Source of the DNA: Harringtonia aguacate
Taxonomy: Eukaryota > Ascomycota > Sordariomycetes > Ophiostomatales > Ophiostomataceae
Assembly (NCBI GenBank): GCA_014183095.1
Contig: JACCPH010000004.1
Coordinates: 404,836 to 468,835, forward strand
Direction of reading: 5' to 3'
Length of the DNA: 64,000 bases
A model generated the notes under the pieces. It had not been told where the DNA came from. It did no database searches and worked only from the letters and a program-made list of their open reading frames with translations. A program made the position numbers and the translations under genes. Below, in pieces: positions 23,583 through 33,493 of this stretch (positions within the stretch are counted from its first letter, which is position 1; every line of letters begins with the position of its first letter).

Positions 23583-26500
23583 ATGGCTGACCACCCGCTT
23601 GTCAAGCGCCGGCCAGCACCTCCCCGGCCATCGGAGTACGACCAGGAATCAGGCTCTGGTCCTAACTATCAGCGAGATGCCGCCTATTCCAACATCTTTG
23701 GCGCTGCTCCTCCTCCTGGCCGCTCGCAGACGATGACGTCTATGGTGCCCCCGCCGGATATGAAGCCGTCGTCTGCACAGCACCAGCAGCAGCACCAGCA
23801 GCAGCAACAATACCAACAACAATCCTATCCCCAGCAACACCACCAACAACAGCAACAATATCAACAGCAGCAGCAGCAGTACCCGCAGCAACATGCCGGC
23901 TACGACCCTGAGAGAACAGCGTCGTTGAGACAGGGACCCCCTCCGCCCAGGGGGCCGCCAGGAATGGGATCTGGAGGCTATGGTCGGGGGCCCTACGAGA
24001 GGACGCGGACTATGGACTCCAGCATGGCGGCGGGGATGGGCGGCCCAGGCGGCTACTACGGTCGGGGCGGCGGGCTGCGCTCCATGTCTGGCGGTCCGCC
24101 CGTCCCGTCACCAAACGCCCAGTATCTGCAGCACCAGCAGCAGATGCGTCGCTACCCCGGCCAGCCGCTGCCGCCGAGGATGGACTCTCGCAGTGGGCCG
24201 CCAGGACGGCCCGGCCCTGGCGGAGGACCTATGCCGATGCAGCAGGGACAGGGACAGGGACAAGACGCCTATGCAAACATGCGCACGCCATCACAGCGCT
24301 ACTACCAGGGCGGCGGTCCGGGGCCGTCGCTGAACTCGGACCCCTACCGGTCGCAGTCCCTCGCCAACATGCCGCGTCCGAACCCTCAGGCGATGTACCA
24401 CCCACCACCGAATACGTACCAGCAAGCAAGTGCGAACGCGATGCGACAAGCGCCGTACTCAAACAGCATGGGCAACAACGTGGGCCAGTACCCCCAGTCC
24501 CGCACCACGGCCCAAGGTCGCGTGGTCCCGGACCGCCATCCCGAGGACCGGACCATGTCCATGACGGGTGGCTACGGCCCTCACCCCGACCGCGAGAACC
24601 ACCAGACGATGAGCGGACGTGTCATCCCGAACCGTCGGATGCCAGGCTCGTCCATGGACGCCACGAATGGGTATCCGAACCACCACCATTCGGTGCCTGT
24701 CCTGCCCGGTGCCCAGACGAGGTCCACTAGCATGGCGTCCACGACCAGCGGAACGGGAAGCAGCGGCACCATGACTAGTGCCACGGCTGCCACGGCTGCC
24801 GCCATCGCCGCCGACCACCAGCGCACCCTATCGATGGCCTCTACCATAGCGCCGTCGGTGGCTGCTAGTGACCGCACCGAGGTGGTCTCCCAGGCCCTCA
24901 CGAACCGCAGCTCTCTGACTCGGTCAGTCGACGGTGAGCGCCCGCCGACTGCAAAGATTCGGCCGCCGCTTGTGTACCCGGCGCTGTTGTCGCGCGTGGC
25001 CGACGTCTTCCGGGAGAAGATTGTTATCGGCGACCGCACCAAGAACGAACTGTCGTACAAAAACGCCTTCAGCGGCGCCGAGGCCGTCGACGTGCTGTCC
25101 TTCATTATTCGTACCACGGACCGCAACCTCGCCCTGCTGCTGGGCCGCTCCCTCGACGCCCAAAAGTTCTTCCACGACGTCACCTACGAGCACCGGCTGC
25201 GCGACTCGACCAACGAGATGTACCAGTTCCGCGAGAACCTCGACGATATGTCTGCCGAGGACACTGCCCCGAGCTCGGCCGCCAGCACGAGTGTGAACGG
25301 CGTGTTCGTGCTGCTCTCGGAATGCTACTCGCCCACCTGCACGCGCGACCAGCTGTGCTATTCTATCGCATGCCCACGCCGGCTCGAGCAGGTGTCGCGC
25401 CTCAACCTCAAGATGGGCCCCGGGCTCCAGGGGACCGAGACCACCGGCGCCATGGTCGGCGAAGACGACGTCGACGTCACGGACGAGCAGAAGCTGTGGA
25501 TCAACTCCGTGCCCAAGGAGGTGGCCGACAGCATCAGCGACCGCGAGAAGAAGCGGCAGGAGGTCATCTCGGAGATCTTCTACACCGAGCGCGACTTTGT
25601 CAAGGATCTGGACTACCTGCGCGACTTCTGGATCCTGCCGCTGCGGGCGCCGACGTCGCCCATCCCGGCGGCCCGTCGCATGCACGTTGTCAATACCATT
25701 TTCAGCAACATCATCGATCCGCCATCGATCCGTGCCGTGAGCGCACGCTTTGCCAAGGCCCTTACCGAGCGCCAGCAGAAGAGCCCCGTCGTGTACAACA
25801 TTGGCGACATCTTTGCCGAGTTCGCACCCCTGTTCGAGCCGTTCATCCGCTACGGCTCGCGGCAGCTCGAGGCCAAGTACGAGTTTGAAAACGAGCGGGC
25901 CAACAACGCCCCCTTTAGCCGCTTCGTCGACGAGATCGAGCGTCGCCGCGAGTCGCGCAAGCTCGAGCTCAACGGCTACCTCACCAAGCCCACCACCCGC
26001 CTGGCCCGTTATCCGCTGTTGCTCGAAAACGTGCTCAAATATACTGAGCCCGACAACCCGGACCGGACCGACATTCCGCGCGTCCTGGTAATCATCCGCG
26101 ACCTCCTGGGCCGCGTTAACGCCGAATCCGGCAAGGCCGAGAACCGCTTCAACCTGCGGCGTCTCGACGAGCAGCTGGAGTTCCGGCCCAACGAGAGAGT
26201 CGACCTCAAGCTGCAGGAGGCCAACCGCGAGCTGATCTTCAAGAGCCAGCTCAAGAAGTCGCCCACCGACCTGCCGGACATTGTGGCGTACTTGCTGGAT
26301 CATGCGGTGCTGCTCGTGCGCACAAAGCAGGTCGGCAAGGTCGAGAAGCTGAAGGCGTACAGAAGAGTGAGTCTCTTGTTCCCTTTTGTTCCCTTTTTGT
26401 TCCTCTTCGTTCATTTTTTCTTTTTCCTTCTCTGAATCGTTTGGCTCGCTTGCACCCTGCTAACACCTACACAGCCCATCCCTCTGGAACTTCTTGCCAT

Positions 26501-27976
26501 AAAGGAAATGGATGAAGTGATTCCAAAGCAGGGTACGATCAAGCGCTCGTCAAGCAGCCTGCTGCCGCTGCGCAACAACAACGTGGAAACCAGGAAGGGC
26601 GAGGGCTGGCCCATCACCTTCCGCCATCTGGGCAAGGCCGGCTACGAGTTGACGCTGTACGCGGCCAACCAGACGGCGCGGCAGAAGTGGCTCGAGTTCA
26701 TCGACGCGGCCCAGCAGCGCCTGAGGGCGCGTGCCGACTTCCTCAACACCACAGTCATCCCGACCAACTTCACAACGGCCGTCAACAAGGTCAACTGCGC
26801 TGCACCCTTTGGTAAGATGGACTCCCTTCTATCCCTTGACGTGAACGCCTCTTTGCTGACGACAAGCCACAGACGGCGGCCGCAAACTCATCTACGGCAC
26901 CGACAATGGCATCTACGTGGCCGATCGCAAGGCGCGCGACTCGGCGATGCCGCGGCGTGTGGTGGAGACGCAGGCGGTCACGCAGGTCGACGTCCTCGAG
27001 GAGTACCAGCTGCTGCTGGTGCTGTCCAACCGGACTCTGCTGTCGTTCCCACTCGCGGCGCTGGACCCCAACGACCCGACGCTGGCGAAGCGGCCCAAGA
27101 AGATCCAGAACCACTGCAGCTTCTTCAAGACGGGCATCTGCCTCGGCCGGCACCTGGTGTGCTGCGTCAAGTCGTCGGCGCTGTCGACAACGGTCAAGGT
27201 GTACGAGCCCAACGACACCATGTCCAAGGCCAAGGGCAAGAAGGGCTTTGGCAAGATGTTCAACGCGGGGCAGGACGAGCTCAAGCCGTTCAAGGAGTTC
27301 TACATCCCGACCGAGTCGACGTCGATCCACTTTCTCAAGTCCAGCCTGTGTGTCGCCTCGGCCCGCGGCTTCGAGGTCGTGTCGCTCATGACGCTCGAGA
27401 CCCAGTCACTGCTGGACCAGGCCGACACGTCGCTGGATTTTGTGGCCCGCAAGGAGAACGTGCGGCCCATTCATATCGAGCGGCTCAACGGCGAGTTCCT
27501 GCTCAACTACTCGGAGTTCTCCTTCTTTGTTAATCGCAACGGTTGGCGAGCCCGTCCGGAGTGGCGCATCGAGTGGGAGGGCAGCCCGCAGAGCTTTGCC
27601 CTTTCCTACCCGTGGATCCTGGCCTTTGAGCCCAATTTTATCGAGCTGCGGCATATCGAGACTGGTGCCGTGCATATCGTACCGCACAGGAACATTCGCA
27701 TGCTCCATTGCAGCACACACGAGGTACGTGTCGCCTTTTGGGTGGCTTGGTTTTGGTTTTGGTTTTGGTTTTGGTTTTGGTTTTGGTTTTGGTTTTCCTG
27801 ACAGATTGCTTACACTTTTGCAGATCATCTTTGCGTACGAAGACGAGCGTGGCGAGGATGTGGTCGAGGCCCTTGATTTCTGGAAGAGCCAGCGCAAATC
27901 AGAAGTGCCCAGCATCGCCGAGTCTGCCGACAGTCGCAACAGCGGCGGCGCCCAGCTGTCACGCCTGTCCCAATAA
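23583..27976 (+). CDS. ROM2: Rho1 guanine nucleotide exchange factor (Rom1/Rom2 type)
   Basis: Four exons: 23583-26366, 26475-26811, 26873-27723 and 27824-27976 (1374 aa). It activates Rho1 in the cell-wall integrity pathway at the plasma membrane. Domain order is diagnostic: a long disordered N-terminus with a Gln-rich tract (about residues 65-105) and Gly/Pro/Arg-rich sequence, a DEP domain (about 465-555, SRVADVFREKIVIGDR), the DH/RhoGEF domain (about 655-850, starting KRQEVISEIFYTERDFVKDL), a PH domain split by the first intron (about 885-1030), and a C-terminal CNH domain (about 1045-1335, KLIYGTDNGIYVADRKARD). The third intron is half made of TTTTGG repeats. I name it ROM2 by architecture; Rom1 versus Rom2 cannot be told apart here. 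A 26366/26475 splice is needed to pass an in-frame stop. Confidence 0.92.
27747..27796 (+). repeat. (TTTTGG)n microsatellite in an intron
   Basis: About eight GGTTTT units fill half of the last intron of the Rho GEF gene, between its donor (27724) and acceptor (27823). On the transcript strand the GG doublets could form two-tier G-quadruplexes. Confidence 0.85.
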
Positions 27977-28859
27977 TAATCCGTGTGGACTGCAAATTTT
28001 AAATTGCACATTACACATTGCAAGCTGCAGCTTGCCTCCCAAAACGCCCTCCGTTTGTGGTATCTTCTCTTTCTTCAGTGTCATTTTACCGGCCCTCTTT
28101 GTCTTTCTTCTTGCTTTAATTGGGGGAATAAAAGGGGAGGGCGTGTCTGTTGGACCTGCTTTGGATTTTCATCTTCTTTTTTCTTCCTGCTGTCCGCGCG
28201 GATCAGTGGGGACGGAGCAGCGGACACGGGCTCTTAGAGGAAAGACATACATACATACATACATATATATATCACTGTGTAATTGTGTTGGCTGCGTTTG
28301 TTGTTGCGTTTGTTGTCCCGTTTCTTCTTTTCTTTTTTCTTCCTTTTTTTTCCATCCTTACGTTTGTTGGGGCCGCATTTTTTGACAAAACTCAAATACC
28401 CATCATTTTTTTTTGGCCGTTTTTGACTAGCTGGTCGTTTCCAGAAGCATTATCAGACTTGTCGAGACAAAATACAAAAAACAAGCAAACAAGCAAGCAG
28501 ACAGACGTATTCTACGTGGGGGGCAGATGGCGGCAGCGCTTCGTTGTGGCTTGGGTGTTATCCATGCAGCCGTGTTGGCCCGAGCAGCAGTTAGTAGTCG
28601 GCAGACGGCCAGGCTGGTGCCTACGGAGAGAGAGAGAGAGAGAGAGAAGAGTTTGATTTTCTTTCTTTCTTTTTGGGGGGTTTGTTCGCTCGTGCTAATC
28701 TGGTTCAGGGAGTAGAGATGCCGCTCTAGCTCGTCATATCTGGTGGGGGAGGGGGAGGTGGTGAAAACAATCATTCCCAATGACCCATTTGGTTCCAATG
28801 CTTATTATGCTCTTTCCGTGTCCGATAATACAGTCCCATATCCTCCGCTGTCCGCTGCC
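27977..28859. other. Convergent intergenic region
   Basis: Between the 3' ends of the Rho GEF and MIX17 genes. Contains ACAT repeats at 28246-28268, an AG microsatellite at 28626-28650 and several T runs. No gene supported. Confidence 0.65.
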
Positions 28860-29401
28860 TTAGTAGTGCGAAGCCGCGGCCTGGCAGGCTTTCTGTGAGG
28901 GTGTTAGCAGGTAGAAGAGAAGAAGGAGGAGAAGGGGAAGAGAGAAGAGAAGAAACCCACCAGCTGCTCGAGGTACCACCCGCAGATCTGCATGTTGCCG
29001 CTCTGCTCGTCGAGGCACTGCGTAAACTGCTTGGTCGCGTTGGCGCAGTTGGCACCCCACTGCTCCTGCTGTGCCGACGTGGGCGCCGCGTAAGATGGTG
29101 CTGGGGCCGCTGCCTGTGCGGGCTGCTCAGCCGGGGCCGAGGAGGAGCCGCCGCCCGTGAACATGCCTCCGATGGCGTGGCCGATGGACGAGCCAATGGC
29201 CACGCCGGCAGCGGTGCTGGCCATCTGGCCAAACAGGCCGGGGCCCTGCGAGACGACGGGGGCCGGTGCGGCGGCCGCAGCAGCAGGGGCAGGGGGAGGC
29301 GGGGCCGGGTGAGCGGCGTAGGTGGTGGCAGGCCGGGTCTGCTGCTTCGGAGGAGGAGCGCGCGAGACGGTCGGGCGGCCGGCAGAGCGTTGGCGAGGCA
29401 T
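28860..29401 (-). CDS. MIX17: Twin CX9C intermembrane-space protein (Mix17 / CHCHD2-CHCHD10 family)
   Basis: Two exons: 28961-29401 and 28860-28892 (157 aa). Mix17-type proteins are oxidised by Mia40 in the mitochondrial intermembrane space; the human relatives CHCHD2/10 affect respiration and cristae. The N-terminus is Arg-rich (MPRQRSAGRPTVSRAPPPKQ), then Pro/Ala-rich. The family's hydrophobic Gly-rich segment is GLFGQMASTAAGVAIGSSIG. The CHCH fold has two exact CX9C pairs, CANATKQFTQC and CGWYLEQLKAC. The second pair is complete only after splicing, because its last cysteine lies in the 33-nt second exon (KACQAAASHY). This strongly supports the intron. The length is normal. Confidence 0.93.
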
Positions 29402-30780
29402 TGTGGCTAGGATTGTGGACGTTGTGGCGGAGGAGGAGGTGGTGGTGGTAATTGAGGAGGTGATAGAAAGAGAGATGACGAGTAGTAGATGGTTCCGAGT
29501 TGGAGATGATGACAGCGGGATGTCAGAGTTAGCGGACAGCAGCCGGCAGGAAGGGTCGAGCTTTTTTTCTCTTATACCGAGCTATTCCGGCCAATGATAT
29601 AGCACCAATTTGCCACACACGGTGGGGAAACTCTAGGGCAGATCGGGAAAAACAACGAAAAGCGGTAGGCGAGACAGAGAGCAGCGAGCGAAGGCAGCGC
29701 CGAAAACTACGCGTATTCCGACCGTTACCTCCGTCGTCCGTAGCTTCCGCATTCTGGGCCACTAAAGAACGCCACCGAAGGCACGAGAAGCAGACGCACA
29801 CAGCGCTTCGCTGGGAGCACAAGCAACTCGTGACTCGACGAGTCTTCTGCCCGGCTGCATGGCGAAAAAGGGTATCGCCTGTTTAGTCTTTTTTTTTCTT
29901 TCTCTTCAGTGGTTGACCCAGAGGCCGCCAAGCCCCCAAGGCTGAGCTCTTGTGCAGCCTCTCACCGGCAGCGGTGTGCAGGTTCAGCAGATATGAAAAA
30001 AAAAAAGGCGACCAAATGCGGGCCGACCGCAATAGCAAAGGGCGCCTGCTGTTCCTTTCTCTTCTTGCACATAGATTGACTGGGCGTCAGCGAACAAAAG
30101 GGAACAAAAGGAAACATTTCCCCGATCAACCACGGCGCATAAAATGCCCCCCATTCCATTTCCCAACGAAACAAAAGGGGAGGGAACAAAAGGTGAAACG
30201 CAAGCCTGTTCGTAAGCCTCTGTATCGATAGGGCGAGTGCTCTCCTTTTGCCTGTCACAGGGTGACGGCGGGAGGTTCTCAGCCTCGTCGGCCCAGTCTG
30301 CCCACAAAGGTGGGCACCCTTTCCCGCATGCTTGGTTGTGCACAAGGCAGCCGTTGGACGTGAAGAGTCAGCCTATGGGCACAGCCCACCCCCTCTTTTG
30401 CCGTTCTGACTCCTGCACAACACACACACCTTTGGGGCTCACCACAGACGCCCCGCCAGAGGGGTCGGACTGCGCCTGGGTTTATTTGTACTTGTGCGTG
30501 CTGGCCCTCTTATTTTCTGTCGACACACGGCTTCTGTTCCCAAAACGGGTCATTCATAGCCGCTGGGCTCACCCGTGGAGGCTGACAGCAGAAAAAACGG
30601 CCGTGCCCTTTTGGCCACTGCCTCCCTGTCCTTTATAAGTCCAAGAAGCGCAGGATGGCAGCGTGTTGTAGAGAGACACTTTTGTGCCATGATTTTGTTC
30701 CAGTGTTGTGTTGGCATGCTTGCCTCATTGACTTTGCATGCGCTGCTGGCATTTGAGAATCCAAGGAAACCCAAAGAGAC
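29402..30780. other. Divergent region, MIX17 / CAX-like gene
   Basis: 1.4 kb between two divergent starts. A poly-A run (29995-30006) and several GGGAACAAAAGG-like words (about 30087-30192) are visible; no clear promoter element or gene. Confidence 0.55.
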
Positions 30781-32785
30781 ATGTCTAGCCATTACGCCTC
30801 GCTGCTGCCGCTGACGGCCTTTGACCGCGATTCTCGGCCCTTTTCCACCTCGAGCACAGAGCTACCTCTCTGGCGCCGTGCCAGACCGCCCCCCCTGTCC
30901 GCACGGCATGGAGAGCCGGCGCTGCCAAATCCTGCGTCTCCATCCCGTCCACCCCGGGCCGCCGGTGGAGGGTATGGAGACGACGACGACGACGCTTTGG
31001 GGGGCATGGCCACCTCGGCAGAGCAGCCCGTCATGACACCCGCAGACGTCCTTTCCCGGCCGCACCTGCCCCTGTCGACAACATCCACGACCATTTCTTC
31101 GTCGACCTCGAGCACGGTGACGGCCGGAACGCCTGCTCCCAAGCCGGCGGCGGAAATCTCTAGCGCCACGACAACAACGACCACCGCCTCTCTGGGCCCT
31201 TCTTGGGGCTGGCGCTGGTTCCACAGCGAGCTCTTCAGCCTGCTGATGCTCTTTTCGCCCTTTGCCATTGCCTTTGGCGCCCTGCGCGGGTCGCCCCCGG
31301 TCGTCTTTGCGCTGAGCGCTCTCAGCCTCGTCGGCCTGGAGGTGTTTATCAGCACGACGCTAGAGCGCGTCTGTCTGGCCTACGCCAGCCGGTCTATCCT
31401 GGCCGCGGTGTGCCTCGAGATCGTCCCCAACATATTCCCTACCATGGTATGCGCCGACCAAAACCTTTTGTCGGCCCGTTCTTTTTTTTTTCGCGGCAGC
31501 AGCTGACAGCGTGCGCAGATTGGAATCGTAGCACTCGTGTCTGACGAGATCAGCGTCGCCAAGTCTTTTGTCATTGGCAATGTCCTGAATCATATCCTGC
31601 TGGTAAGAAGCCCCCCCCCCCCTCTGCCCCCCCTGCACGGTTCTCAGTTCGTGCTGAAGCAGCCTGCTCACCGTGACAACAACAGGGAACTGGGGCGGCC
31701 CTTTTTGTGGGCGGCGTCAAGCCGGGCCAGGAAAGATATGCGCAGCACATCAGCGAGACGGCATTCGAGCTCGTCAAGCTGACCATGATCTCCACGTCGC
31801 CGGTCATCATGGCCTGGGCCATGGTCTTTGTCATGACGTCCCAGGCGGAGGAGCTGTCTGCCAGCAGCAGCAGCAGCAGCGGCACGGCCGCCAACACGAG
31901 CACCGAATCGGCCATCGCGGGGCTGTCCCGCGGCACGGCCATCATCCTGCTGGCCGTGTATGTTATCTGGGTCCTCTTCCGGCGCATCACCAATCGCAGC
32001 CTCTTCGCAGCCGACGACTGTGGTCGCCAGGCGGCGGCGGCGGCGGTGGCCAGACGTGGCATCCTGAAACCCGAGCACAAGGGAAAGGGAAAAGAAGCCG
32101 AAGCGTCTCAGCCGGCGGCACCTGGGCGGCGGCAGTGGCCGAGGCGGATCCTGGGCGTGGCCGTGGCGGGCACGGTGGCGGCAGCCTGTGCAGCCGCCGT
32201 CTTTTGCTGCCACTATGCGGTGACGAGCATCGATGCCCTGGTGGAGGAGTCGGAGGAGTCGGAGGAGTTGTCGTCGTCGTCTTCGTCTTCGTCTTCTTCC
32301 TCGTCGCTCCGCCGCCACTTTGTCGCCAGCATCCTGCTGCCCCTCGTCGTCAACCTGTACAACGACGTGCAGGCCGCCGAGCTGGCCAGCTGCGGCGGCC
32401 GCGACGTCAGCCTGGCCATGCACCTGACGTACGGCGCCGGCGCCGGCTCGATCCTGCTGACGCTGCCGGTGCTCGTGCTCGTGGGCTGGGCCGCTGGACA
32501 TCCGCTGCTCCTCGACTTTACCGCCTTTGACGTGTCCATCCTGGCGGGCGGCGTGTGGGCGACGTCGATCCTGACCACGAGCCACGTTGACTACTTCCGG
32601 GGCTTTGTATTTCTGTGCCTGTACGTTTTGCCTCTCTTCTTTTTTTTTCGTCTTTTTCTCTCTGCTGTCTGTTTACTACTTCGAGTATATCTGCTGACAG
32701 CCACAGTTATGCCATTGTGGCACTGGCCATCTTTCTGTTCAACAACTCTCCCCCGAAAAAATTTTACCGAGATTGCTACTGTTAG
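30781..32785 (+). CDS. CAX-type cation/proton exchanger homologue, degenerate signature, C-terminus altered by an insertion
   Basis: Four exons: 30781-31446, 31519-31602, 31686-32620 and 32701-32785 (589 aa). The first 140 residues are Ser/Thr/Pro-rich and probably cytosolic. Around ten hydrophobic segments follow, in two halves separated by a Lys/Glu/Ser-rich loop (about residues 430-490). The pattern around AKSFVIGNVLNHILLGTGAALFVGG and the second-half VASILLPLVV and GWAAGHPLLLDFTAFD match the alpha-repeats of vacuolar Ca2+/H+ exchangers. However, the GNAxE signature is missing: the first repeat reads PNIFPT and the second VNLYND. Exchange activity is therefore doubtful, and the assignment to CAX is by fold pattern. 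The last exon is interrupted after ...AIFLF by a retroelement; the present tail NNSPPKKFYRDCYC and stop come from the element. Confidence 0.8.
32729..32742 (+). repeat. Target-site duplication, 5' copy
   Basis: ATCTTTCTGTTCAA, identical to the copy at 33480-33493 on the other side of the inserted element. The first three bases could also belong to the element's tail repeat in the 3' copy, so the true duplication is 11-14 bp. Confidence 0.85.
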
Positions 32786-32839
32786 TGGGTGCGTGGGCTC
32801 CGCACCAAAAACACTAACAGTGCGCAATTTTCGGCAAAA
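32762..32839 (+). repeat. Long hairpin at the left end of the element
   Basis: A perfect outer arm ACTGTTAGTG (32778-32787) pairs with CACTAACAGT (32812-32821), and an inner arm GGTGCG (32788-32793) pairs with CGCACC (32801-32806) around a 7-nt loop. Beyond the perfect arms, TTTTACCGAGATTGC and GCAATTTTCGGCAAAA continue the pairing imperfectly. Confidence 0.8.
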
Positions 32840-33061
32840 TACGCACAAAACTTCAGAAAAACGTCAAGAACAGAGGAATTCTGGGAGTTGGCCTCTGTTC
32901 ACGCCTGACTTTTTCGCGCCGGTTCGATCACACGCTCCCTCCTACGATCTTTGATACGACTTTTTCGCATTTCGATCGCCACATCCGAACAAGTCCTCGT
33001 AAGACCCAGCACGAGGCCACGTTTACCAGTCCGAGCACCGCTCCCGCGCAGGCATCGCTGC

Positions 33062-33071
33062 NNNNNNNNNN
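33062..33071. other. Assembly gap (10 N) flanked by identical 21-bp ends
   Basis: The bases before the gap (33041-33061) and after it (33072-33092) are the same 21-mer beginning CTCCCGCGCAGGCATC. This is what an unmerged overlap between two contig ends looks like, though a true tandem duplication is possible. Confidence 0.9.
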
Positions 33072-33479
33072 CTCCCGCGCAGGCATCGCTGCGTTTGGAT
33101 TGCGACTTTGGGATTAGGGACCCAAGAGAGGAACGCTCTGGAAAGCTGGGTGATAACGGAGGAGGAGCACTGTTTACTTAGGTTTTGCCCCTTGTGGTTT
33201 CCCTGAGTCTCGAAGTGAATACTTAACAGTGAAGGAACTGGTCTGGTTTTGTGTATTCCCACCAAAGCTCCGAGAGAGCCCCACGAACCCCCCGAACCCT
33301 GAACGTCTCTCGATGAAGAGGGAATAGCAGACACGGCATGCCTGTAACAAGGCTTCGAAAGACACTAGGTGCTGGACTCCGGGGCCTATCCCCGCGTGTC
33401 CACGTCGTATACTCCTCGATTGAGTGGACAAAGGCTGACGCCATAGTCGACGACGTTAAAATAAATCAAATCAAATCAA

Positions 33480-33493
33480 ATCTTTCTGTTCAA
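33480..33493 (+). repeat. Target-site duplication, 3' copy
   Basis: Second copy of ATCTTTCTGTTCAA. Continuing in the frame of the exchanger gene it reads TTC AAA GAG TAA, a stop at 33498-33500, which is likely the original end of that gene. Confidence 0.85.

Larger units (their letters stand above)
32743..33479 (+). mobile_element. Retroelement insertion, probably truncated or collapsed LINE
   Basis: About 737 bp, counting ten Ns, between two identical 14-bp direct repeats. There are no terminal inverted or long terminal repeats; the right end is an AAATC tandem tail (33458-33482). A target-site duplication plus a simple-repeat tail is the hallmark of target-primed retrotransposition, and fungal Tad-type LINEs end this way. 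No reverse transcriptase is present, so it is either internally deleted or collapsed at the N gap (33062-33071). The left end carries a long hairpin (32762-32839). The family assignment is inference; the insertion itself is seen directly. Confidence 0.75.

Noticed and set aside
24924..26414. 496-codon minus-strand open frame opposite the Rho GEF
   Set aside because: Antisense shadow; the DH and DEP domains on the plus strand explain the open frame.
30087..30192. Recurring GGGAACAAAAGG-like words as a possible repeat array
   Set aside because: Only a few loose matches with uneven spacing; no CRISPR-like or satellite period. No CRISPR array is expected or seen in this eukaryotic window.
32910..32935. 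B-box-like GGTTCGATCAC inside the retroelement, hinting at a SINE
   Set aside because: About 180 bp from the element's start with no A box at the right spacing, so a tRNA-derived SINE is not supported.
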